Shown: positions 1 through 7,710 of the stretch, piece after piece
Position numbering within the stretch: the first letter of the stretch is position 1
Layout of the letters: each line of letters opens with the position of its first letter
Source: Auxenochlorella pyrenoidosa
Taxonomy: Eukaryota > Chlorophyta > Trebouxiophyceae > Chlorellales > Chlorellaceae
Direction: 5' to 3'
Length of the DNA: 12,493 bases
NCBI GenBank assembly: GCA_001430745.1
Contig: KQ481938.1
Coordinates: 620,875 to 633,367 of the forward strand
The notes under the pieces: generated by a model
What the model was told of the DNA's origin: nothing
The model's database searches: none
Seen by the model: only the letters and a program-made list of their open reading frames with translations
Translations under genes and position numbers: made by a program

Positions 1-1
1 G

Positions 2-3000
2 CAGGACTGCCTGGTCGGCCTCCTTTTTGCCTTCATGCCGGTGCTGGCCACCGCCGCCGGCGGCTCCGGCTTTGACCTTTCCCTGCTCGTCACGGTGATG
101 GCCCGGGTGGCCGGCAAGCTGGCCGTGCTGGCAGTGGGCGCGCTGGCGGTGGCGCGCACGGTGCTGCCCCCCGCCACGCGTCTGCTGGCGCGGCGCTACG
201 GCGCGGACTCGTTCCAGCTGGCGGCCATCGCGTTCTGCCTGCTGTGCGCGCTGGCCACGGCGCGGCAGGGCGTGTCGGCCGAGCTGGGCGCGTTTGTGGC
301 GGGCGTCATGCTGTCGGCCACGGAGCAGCAGGAGACGGTGCTGCACCACTTGGGTGGGTGCATCACCTGAAAGAACAGCCACAGGGGTCGGCACAGCTGC
401 AGGGCCACGACAGGGAGGCAGGGCTGCTGTGGCGGCGGCCGGGGGCGGCCTCGGTGGCCCGTGCTGGGCCCGCTGAGCTGCACACCGCGAGGCTGCACAG
501 AGCCCTGCGGCGAGCGACCTCGGCGCGGGCGCGCCCTGGCTCCTCACCCTTGTTCCTCTTGTTCTTGGCGCCCCAACCCCGCCCCGCGCCCCGCAGAGCC
601 CCTCACCCAGTTCTTCCTCGCCCTCTTCATCTCCTCCACCGGCCTGGTGCTCAGCCCCATGTTCCTGCTGCACCACCTGCCGCTGCTGGCGGCGGGCGCC
701 ACCCTCGTCATCATCTCGAAAACTGTGCTGGTGCGCGCAGCAGAAGGAGGGGGGGGGGGGGGGGGGGGGGGCTGAGGGGGCTGCCGGCCCCGCCGCCGCA
801 GTCGCCGCTGCCGATGTTGCAGCCCGGCTGAGGGCGCCCCTGCCTGCTGCACGCCGCCCGGCCACATGCGCCTGTCGCTGCCCCAGCCTGTCCCCGCACC
901 CTGCCCCGGCCCTGCTGTCTGTGTCGCAAGTGCCGTTGCGGTCAGACAGGCTTGAAGCCGAAACAAGCAAGCAAGCTCCACCCCTGCCTGCAGATCTCGG
1001 CCGTGGTGTCTGCCTTCCACTACCCGGCCCTCACCGCCCTGGCTGTGGGCCTCAACCTGAGCCAGATCGGGGAGTTTGTGTTTGTGCTGCTGTCGGTGGC
1101 CAACCAGCAGGCGCTGCTGGCAGACAACGTCTACCTGCTCCTGATGGGTGCGCCCCCCTGCCTGCCTGGCCTCGCTGCCTGCCTCTCTGGGCGGCAGCCC
1201 GCGCCGCGTGGCCGGCCTGCACCCGCTGTGCGGGGCACTGTCAACGTGCACGCCTTGGCCCTGGCCCGCATAAAAAGCTCTGCGCACGTTCGGGTGTGGG
1301 TTTTGTTGCAGCAGGGCTGCACCTGCCCCTCACACCAGCCTGCTGGTGTCAGCCGCAGCCATGCTTCCCGAGTAGCGTATGCGAGTTGTCCCGACGAGCC
1401 CGCCCCCCTTCTTGCGCTGCCTCCTGCCGCAGGCATCACTGCGCTGACCCTGCTGGTCACGCCCCTGCTGCTGCAACTCAGCAACACCTTTCTGCTACCA
1501 AAAGTGGCGCGGGGCCACCCAAACGGCGGCGGCGCTGGGGACCTGGAAATGTCCGGAGGCTCGCCCTCGGTGAGCCCTGCTGATTTTCTTCGTTTCTTTC
1601 CACACCATCCCGCTGCCCTCGTCCGATCCTTTCTGCTCCTGCTCTGTCGGAAGCGGCGAGCAAGCAGCGCGAGCCTCGCCGGTAGCGGGCTGGTGGCATA
1701 CCATGGGCTGCTTGTGGCGCCCATGGCGCGCCGCCAATCCGGCGGTTCGGCGAAGTCTGCCTGACGTTGTGATGTCTGTTGGGTCTTGCTCAGCTTACAA
1801 ACCGCCGGCTCACAGCGCTCCTGTGCCTCGAAAAGGCTGGTGGGCACGCGGCCTGCCTCTGGCACTGCACCAGCCAGAGGGGAGCCCGTGCAGGCTGCTG
1901 CAGCTGGCAGCACCATGGCTTGGGGTGACAGGCGAGCATTCTGCTCATGGCGCCTGCCCGTCGGCTTGGCCTGCAGTGCCCTGCTGAGCGCGAGCCGCTG
2001 GCGGGAGGGCGAGACGCGGGTGCCGCTGCAGCTGGCGTAGAGTATCGTGGCTGCCGCATCCCAGCCCCCCTTGGTGGCGGTGCCGGCGCTGTTGCCAACG
2101 GCCATGCCAGCTCACTCCCATCGCCAGCTGCAGCGCCCCGGGTTGCTGACAGGGGCTGGGCAGGGGGCCTGGCAGGAGCAGCGCTGGCAGCCGGCAGCAG
2201 CAGCATTCTGGCAGCCCAGAATGGGGATGCAAACCCACCTGCGGGTGTCCGTGCTGCGGGCGCAGGTGGCGCAGCGCAGCGCCTAAAGCAGCCCGCCTGA
2301 CGCCCCGCCCAGCCGCGAGGCAACAGCAGGGCGAGCCCTGGCTGAGCTGGCGCCGTGCTGGGGCGGGAAGGGGAGGTTGACGTGCTGTTGTAGCGGCTGG
2401 GCAGCGGCAGTATCGACGGCGGCACCGACAGCTCGGGGGGCGGTGAGCGTGTGCCGCCTTATCCTCCTACTGCGCAGTCAGGTGGGCACTTGGCCCCTCT
2501 CCTTTGTTGGCTGGGCGTTTTCCCCTTTTCTGGCGTAGCGAAATAATACGCGCCGTCGTCCCAACTTTGGCCCTTGCGCCCACCTAAGCCCACCTGCTAC
2601 CTTTGTCTCCGTTTGTCTCGTCTTCCGCCATCGCGCCCTGCAAGGCTGCACCCTGAGACGCCCTCCCTGCCGGCCCCCGGCCGCGCCGCCCGCCCGCCCG
2701 CAGAAGCGGCGACCCAGCGCCGGAGGCGAGCCGCTTAAGGAGAGCCCCACCCCGGAGCCGGCGCCGGCCGGCGCCAGCCCCCGCACCGCCTCTGGGGAGG
2801 TGCTGCTGGGCAGCACCCTGACGTACCGCAGCAGCGACGGCTCTTCGCCACCAGAGGTGCTGCTGTCGCATGCGGCGCGCGGCAAGCTGGGGCACCGCCC
2901 CCCAACGCACCGACTGGTGCAGCTGCTGGCCCACGGCACCAGCGGGGGGGAACCCTCGCCGGGGCGGGGCGGCGGGGCAGGCGAGGCCGGCGGCGGCGCG

Positions 3001-3027
3001 ATGGCGAGCCTCCTGGCGGCACGCTAG
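2..3027 (+). CDS. KEA: KEA4/5/6-like K+(Na+)/H+ antiporter, 3' part (five exons, 5' end outside window)
   Basis: Exons are 2-353 (or from 5 if CAG at 2-4 is an acceptor), 597-730, 994-1147, 1433-1569 and 2704-3027, stop TAG at 3025-3027. All junctions are GT-AG and frames join exactly: codon 353/597-598 gives Glu and codon 1147/1433-1434 gives Gly. This gives 366 residues, numbered from Gln1. The protein begins with the conserved QD of a CPA2 helix. It has several hydrophobic helices, the ELGAFVAGVMLS motif (94-105), FISSTGLVLS after the first junction, and QIGEF (186-190), which is typical of KEA/Kef antiporters. The pattern matches plant KEA4-6 as I remember them. KEA proteins exchange K+ (or Na+) for H+ across endomembranes and set lumenal pH and ion balance. 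After residue ~245 the chain is Pro/Ser/Gly-rich and ends without an RCK/KTN nucleotide-binding domain, as in KEA4-6 and unlike KEA1-3. Family call is strong; the last exon join is less certain. Confidence 0.85.
749..771 (+). repeat. 23-base G homopolymer inside intron 2 of the antiporter gene
   Basis: An uninterrupted G run starts 18 bases after the 5' splice site at 731, and is followed by CTGAGGGGGCTG. It lies on the sense strand of intron 731-993. A run of this length can form G-quadruplexes in RNA or DNA, and its length is prone to sequencing error. A length error here would not affect the protein because the run is intronic. Confidence 0.9.
1570..2703 (+). other. Long intron 4 of the antiporter gene (1134 bp)
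   Basis: The donor GTGAGC at 1570 and a C-rich acceptor ending CCGCCCGCAG at 2703 join two phase-0 exons. It is about four times longer than the other introns of this gene (243-285 bp). I saw no convincing extra exon or RNA gene inside. The open frames on both strands show no recognisable protein character. If the intron is retained, the frame runs on from exon 4 to a TGA at 1762-1764, giving a different 64-residue C-terminus. An undetected small exon, or a wrong choice of last exon, remains possible. Confidence 0.6.
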
Positions 3028-3175
3028 CGGCCGTCCAACCCATGCTCCGCCGCGGTTGCCTGGCCGCTTCGCTCCCGGGCTGCGGTCTTGGTTGGTTGTG
3101 CACAAATGCGCCTGCAATTTTCCTGCATCCCATGTGCTTGCCAACAAGCGGTAAGGTCTGCGGCCAGATTTCCGG

Positions 3176-3180
3176 TGTAA
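3176..3180 (+). terminator. TGTAA polyadenylation signal of the antiporter gene
   Basis: TGTAA is the usual nuclear poly(A) signal of chlorophyte algae. Here it lies 149 bases after the antiporter stop codon, a usual 3' UTR distance. Cleavage would be expected about 10-20 bases downstream. Confidence 0.65.
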
Positions 3181-3947
3181 ATGTTGGCCCCGCATCAAAG
3201 GCATCAACGCTTGCTTGCCTTCGTTGCGCAGCACCTTGCTGCCACTCGAGACTGCGGAGAGTGTTGTTCGCAATCGGATGGTTGCTGGCAGCGCGAGGCG
3301 GTTGTTGCAGCATGCTGCAGTGCGTTGTGTGCTCAGACACTTGAGAACCTCAGCTGATCTTGTGAGTCATGGGATACTGCTGCCACCATCACGCGTTGCA
3401 GACTTGTCGATCCTGGCAGTCAGTCAGGCTGACCAATCGCTTTTCGTACTGTGGGTCCCCATGTGTAGCTTGGCACGCTCGGGCAGCCACAGGACGCCCA
3501 GCATAGCAGGCATCCCTGTGCGCAGAGAAATTGGGGTGGTGGTGTGACTCCTTGCTGCGGCCGCGGTGCCGCTGGACACCTGCATCTGTGGCGTGTTCGC
3601 CGCCGTCTGTCTTTATCCTGCGATCATACCGAATTTCCAGCTTGCAGAACTGCACAGACTCTGCTAAAGGCCGCAAAGGCCGCTTGGGAGCCTGCGGTCA
3701 GGTGTGCCTGCAGGTGCATGCTGCGGTAAACTCCAGATCTTTCCTGCTCAGAAACAATTCTAGGCCAAAACAGTTATTCCTGCAGCGCTAGACGCTGAAT
3801 TTGGACCTATCTCGCTTTGCTCGCAGCCACCCCGACAGCCCAGGCTCAAGGCAAGCTCGTGGAGCATCAGTTTTACTACAACCATGATTTGAAAGACATG
3901 TATATGCGATAGGACGGGCGCCAGCGCGAGACAGTGGGCGCTCAGCC
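3181..3947 (+). other. Intergenic spacer: end of antiporter transcript and promoter/5' UTR of the SAND-like gene
   Basis: The stretch is visibly less GC-rich than the exons on either side. Open frames on both strands are short, lack ATG starts or domain character, and I do not call them. It contains a 14-base perfect palindrome TGCAGCATGCTGCA at 3306-3319. A weak TATA-like string, TATAT, at 3901-3905 is 43 bases before the next ATG and is more likely part of the 5' UTR than a core promoter. No RNA gene was seen. Confidence 0.55.
3884..3912 (+). promoter_or_regulatory. Two minimal upstream ORFs before the SAND-like gene
   Basis: ATG-ATT-TGA at 3884-3892 and ATG-TAT-ATG-CGA-TAG at 3898-3912 lie 36-64 bases before the proposed start codon at 3948. 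If transcription starts upstream of 3884, scanning ribosomes would meet both, which usually lowers translation of the main frame. The transcription start is unknown, so the regulatory role is inference. Confidence 0.3.
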
Positions 3948-5922
3948 ATGGCTGCAGCGCCTCAGGAGGTAGCGGACGGTGGCCAGGACCCACATTTTGC
4001 GCAACTGGAAGCTGGAGGCTTCAGAGTGCTGACCAAGGTGGAGTGCGGCTCTCCAGCCGGCCGGGGGGCAGCCCTTCCGGGTGAGCGATACTCTTGCTCT
4101 TCCTACGCCAAACTGTCCTCCGTCCTGGGTTGCCCGGCCTTTGGGCGATCAGGGGTGAGCAGCACATGGTGGAGCGCCATGCCGGGCGGCAAGCGAGCGC
4201 AGAGCCCTACTGGTCCTATTGGTGGGGGGGCTGAGCAGTGGCGGTGGCGGCGTGTCCTGGAAGCCTGTGCCTGAAGGACTAGGGCCACAGATCCTGGCCC
4301 TTTTTGCGTTGATAACAGCTTGATGATGTGATTTGAGATTAGAGGGATGGCCTATGGCACCGTCTGTTGCTCGCCTGCCGGGACATTGCACGCAGCAGCA
4401 CCGCTGCTGCGTGCATGCGTCGTTTGCTTGCTTGCAGCGGTCTAACCGCACTGAAACTTGAGACGCAGACTTGCACCGCTTGTTGTGTCAGCTGCCAACG
4501 GATGGCTGGACCCAAGCAGGATTCCTCCTGCACTCTCTGCAGACCACCGGCCTGCCTGTGCGTGCCCAGCACTTGGGCCCCCACCCGCCACCCCCCGGGG
4601 GGGCGGGCCGCCACACCCCTGTCCCATCATGTTCAAAGTCCAGGCCGCCCTGCCTCATACCCCAACACCCCATCCAACCCTGCAGGCCTCCTGCTGGAGC
4701 GTGCGTCCAAGCTGCAGTCGGATCGGCAGCAGGGCGGGGATGCCCTGGTGCCGGGCCCCACACCGGCCTACCTGTATATTAAGTGCCTTGGCGAGTGCTG
4801 CACGGGCCGCCCGCTCGAGCTGCACAGCTGCGGAGGCAGCATCTTCTCAGGCAACGCATTTGAGGCCCATGCGGGGCGCAGCGCCAGGTGCGGCCTGCCG
4901 GGAGGCTGCGCATGCGGGCAGCCTGTCGCGGCTGCCAGGGGTGGTGGGATCGTGGCGGCTGCATTGGTGGTGCTGCTGGGTGGGGAGGTCAGCAGAAGAC
5001 ATGACGCGGCGCAGCAATTGCAGCAAGGCTGCGCCTTGCAGGAGACATGGCGCCAGCTCTGCGCACAGGCACACCACATGAGCGCCTCCCCAAGTGCCGT
5101 CCTGGGCTCTCCCCTTGGCAGGAAGCGGTGGCGCGAGACAATTCGCGTGCTACCCCAGAACGTCTCTTTGAAGGCCTGGCTGGCAAGCGGCGGGCGCGGT
5201 GAGCAGCCAGGAGCGGGTACTTGCTCACAATCCCGAGCATCATCAGCGCCTTGCAATGCTGTGTGAGGAGGCTCTTATGTCCTGCCATGTGCCCCGGCTC
5301 AACCTCTGCAAAGCTGCCCGCCTCATTCTGCAGATGGGGCAGCAGCAGAGCGGCTAGAGCGGGCAGGCGCTTCGGGCGCCCCCTCAAATGCCGCACTTGT
5401 AGAGGCTGCAGTCGGAGCAGTGGCAGCTGCCGCAGCCGCGTCAGTGGGCCCCTTGCAGCCACAGCCTCACCCTTTGCACCTTCATGGTCTCCCCCCGGAG
5501 GCTGCGCAGCTGCTAGAGCAGATATTGAAAGCAGCTGAAGCTGGCCAGGGAGGCAGCAGTGGAGGCAGCAGCGGGGGCAGCAGGATAGCCCCCAGAGGGA
5601 CGCCGCCACCGTTGCTGCTGCCAGGCTCTGTCCTGGTGCCACCAACAGCGGGGGCACGGGTCGGGCAGCAGGAGCAGCAGTGTGCACAGGAGGCTGCCGC
5701 CAGCATTGCAGCAGCGCTCCTGCAGGGGGTGAAAGAGCAGCTTGGGGCGGCGCCAGAGCCATCGGCGCCGCGTTCGCGACACCAGGGTGGGCATGCTGCG
5801 CCCGCTGCACCAGCAGGGCAGCCCGGCATGCAGCCCACGTTGCAGGCCATTGTCCAGCTGCTCAAGTCAAGCCTGCTTGGACAGCAGGATGCCCAAGCGG
5901 CCGCGCCTGCAGGGGGCCAGCA

Positions 5923-5964
<42 letters not shown>

Positions 5965-6688
5965 CCAGCCTGGAAATCAGGTGCCGCAGGCTCCTGCGGC
6001 TGGCCAGCAGCCGGCTGTCCAGTCCCAGCAGCATGGCATGCCCGGCGGCAGTCTACGGGAGGCCTCGCGGCTGTCGCTCCTTGAGCAGCGCGTGCAGCAG
6101 CAGCAGCAGGCAATCGACTCGCAGGGTGCGCAGCTGGCCAGGCTCCAGGAGCAGCTGCAGAGCCTGGTCTTCTCGCTGCTGGTGGCTGGCACGGACCCGG
6201 GGCAGGGCGGCACGGCTGCGCCTCAGCAGGCACGCAGCACAGTTCTGCCCGAGAGACAGCAGCAGCCAGCGCAGGGCCCAGCTGAAGGAGGGGCGGCAGC
6301 GGTGCTGCCAGGTGCACAGGGACTGCAGGCAAGCCGTGGCAGTGGCCGTGTAGGCCAGAATGTTGCGCCTGGAAGCGGCCCTGCGGCCACAGCGCATGCA
6401 GCCGCAGTGGGTCTAGACCCCACTGCTGCCCCCGCTGCGGGCCCAGAGCTCCGGCAGGAGCTTCCACAGCCTGAGCAGCCCCCAACAACGCCTGCTGGGG
6501 CGGGGATTGCCGGCCGGTGCACAGCCGCCAGCGCAGCTGCCTTGCTGCCTTCCAGGGGCAGTGGGGCATCGGCTGATACAGGTGTGCAGCTTCCCGGCGA
6601 GCAGGGCAGCGGAGGTGTACATGCCGGGGAGGCAGCGAAGCGCGAGCACAGCATCCGAAAGCGAGCACGGCAGGGCGGCAGTCCTTGA
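3948..6688 (+). CDS. SAND-like (or TDBD-like) domain protein with Gln-rich tail, putative transcription regulator
   Basis: Exons 3948-4080, 4686-4887, 5122-5198 and 5334-6688 join in frame at GT-AG sites (phases 1, 2, 1), giving 588 residues with stop TGA at 6686-6688. The start ATG sits in GCCATGG, a good context. The N-terminal ~137 residues form one module: VECG near 32-35, then YIKCLGECC (75-83), C93, FEAHAG (103-108), KRWRETIR (113-120) and a SLKAWL helix (127-132). KxWRxxIR matches the DNA-contacting core of SAND domains (KNWKxSIR). FEAHAG also recalls the tify-binding TDBD/Jas-like fold of plant PHD proteins. Cys78, 82, 83 and 93 could bind metal. The rest is Ala/Gln/Gly/Pro-rich and probably disordered. 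It has a 12-residue polyQ (336-347) and a Leu/Gln coiled coil (about 384-423), which suggests dimerisation. Volvocine RegA/RLS (VARL) proteins also carry a SAND domain, but I cannot show orthology. Nuclear location and function are inferred. Confidence 0.68.
4387..4415 (+). repeat. Perfect 13-bp inverted repeat with 3-base loop in intron 1 of the SAND-like gene
   Basis: Arm TGCACGCAGCAGC at 4387-4399 is the exact reverse complement of GCTGCTGCGTGCA at 4403-4415, with loop ACC at 4400-4402. It lies in intron 4081-4685 (605 bp), in which I see no other clear feature or extra exon. In RNA it would form a very stable hairpin. It could be a structured intronic element or a chance palindrome in CAG/CTG-rich DNA. 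Confidence 0.7.
4888..5121 (+). other. In-frame, stop-free intron 2 of the SAND-like gene (234 bp)
   Basis: The donor GTGCGG at 4888 and the acceptor CTTGGCAG at 5121 flank 78 codons with no stop in the gene's frame. Splicing joins SAR to KRWRE, making a continuous SAND-like core. Retention keeps the frame and inserts a Gly/Ala/Gln-rich segment exactly between FEAHAG and the DNA-contacting motif. Confidence 0.6.
5549..5584 (+). repeat. 12-bp tandem repeat, three units, in the last exon of the SAND-like gene
   Basis: Three near-identical 12-base units (GGAGGCAGCAGT and variants) at 5549-5560, 5561-5572 and 5573-5584 encode Gly-Gly-Ser-Ser-type repeats, a flexible linker in the low-complexity tail. 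Confidence 0.7.
5927..5962 (+). repeat. CAG microsatellite coding for 12 glutamines
   Basis: Eleven CAG codons followed by one CAA encode a pure Gln run at residues 336-347. Upstream CAGCAGGAG adds Gln-Gln-Glu. Near-pure CAG runs change length readily, so this is a likely polymorphic site. PolyQ in this position is common in algal and plant transcription regulators. Confidence 0.9.
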
Positions 6689-7710
6689 GACCTCTGCACG
6701 CAACCAGCCAACCACAGCAGATGCAGAAGGCAACCACCCAAGTCGACGTCACAGGCCCGCAGCACTGTTTTGCTCCAACATTGTCACAAGTCAGCTCACC
6801 CCACTTCCAGCTATTATGCTGCTCCTTCTCCTCTTGCCAGCTTTGTCACCGCTGTCATGTATCCTCTCTTTTGCAACATCAACGCCTCCTTCCCCTGCTT
6901 CGCCGCCAGCCTGATGAACACCTCATTCCTTTGACTCCACACCAGCCTGACTGCCTTGCAGTCTGCGGCGCACGCAACGCGCACCACAGCACTCTGGGTT
7001 TGGGGCACCTCCCCAACAAGGCTGCAGGACAGCAGGCGAACCAGCGCAGGGCAGGTTTGCGTGCTGACGACCAGGGTAGCTGCCAAAGGACAGGGGAGAG
7101 GCACGTGCGCCTGCAGCTTGACACCGCGGTTGCCCAAGCAGCAGGGCCTGGCGCGCTGCAGCGGTCGGGCATTCTGTGCGGCTAAGCTGGCTGATGCCCA
7201 TCATGCCCACCTTGTCATGACAGTCAGCCCCATCCTTCATGCAAGACTCATCTTTGCAGGCTTCCCTTGTTCCTGCCTCAGCATCAAGAAGGAGTGCTTG
7301 ATACGGAGGGGTCATCAAGCCCTGCGCAGGTGCAATTGCCTCGCTGGGCGCCGGCGCACAAACACGAGGCGCGCCATGGCAGCGCCCGGCGGATCCAGCT
7401 CGTGCGAATTGTGGTCTTCGCGCGTCGCAAATCAGTGCCAGGCCGCCTGCGGCCTCCTTTCGCTGTGCCAGACGCCTGTGATGGTGCTCGCGCACCCAGG
7501 GGGCTTGCAGCCCACAGGGGCTTGTGCCAAGGTATGAACTGGGCAAATGCACCAGGCAGAAGCCGTCTCGCTGCACCTTGCCCCCAGCGTGAGCTGCCAG
7601 CTAGGCAGCCGGTTGTGGTAGAGCTTGGTGCTGTTGCATGCGACAGGCACTCTTGCCGGGGCGCTCAACCGGCACCTCCACACCTCCCCGACGTTGGTGT
7701 GGCGGAAAAT
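6689..7710 (+). other. Intergenic spacer: 3' UTR of the SAND-like gene and upstream region of the next gene
   Basis: I see no gene I can support here. Open frames are present but start at non-ATG codons or lack protein character. The first 250 bases are T/C-richer, as expected of a 3' UTR. I found no TGTAA signal on the + strand between 6689 and 7710, so the poly(A) site of the SAND-like gene is unmarked or uses a variant. The right part must hold the promoter and 5' UTR of the next gene; no clear TATA box was found. Confidence 0.5.
7376..7531 (+). other. Possible alternative first exon of the coiled-coil gene
   Basis: An ATG in the context GCGCCATGGCAGC at 7376 opens 52 codons that end at a strong donor, CCAAG|GTATGA, after 7531 in phase 0. 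It could splice to the phase-0 acceptor before 8197 (or 8203). The predicted peptide has several Cys and is less basic than that of the 7711 exon. It is a competing N-terminus for the downstream gene, or a chance frame. Confidence 0.2.

Noticed and set aside
1131..2105. Open frame of 324 codons on the minus strand across antiporter exons 3-4 and intron 4
   Set aside because: It lies opposite well-supported exons, has no domain character, and long antisense frames are expected in GC-rich DNA.
3215..3547. Possible small + strand gene in the first spacer
   Set aside because: The frame has no ATG at its start, no recognisable motif, and lies in lower-GC sequence typical of intergenic DNA here.
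5927..5962. CAG run as a sequencing artefact
   Set aside because: The frame continues correctly on both sides and the tract ends in a CAA interruption, as real polyQ tracts often do.
4989..6752. Two minus-strand open frames of about 270-300 codons opposite the SAND-like gene
   Set aside because: They are complements of the CAG/GCC-rich coding strand and read as Leu/Pro/Ala low complexity; the + strand has the splice structure and motifs.
6685..7185. Possible + strand gene of 166 codons directly after the SAND-like stop
   Set aside because: It begins at a TTG overlapping the upstream stop, is His/Gln/Cys-rich without a domain, and best fits 3' UTR.
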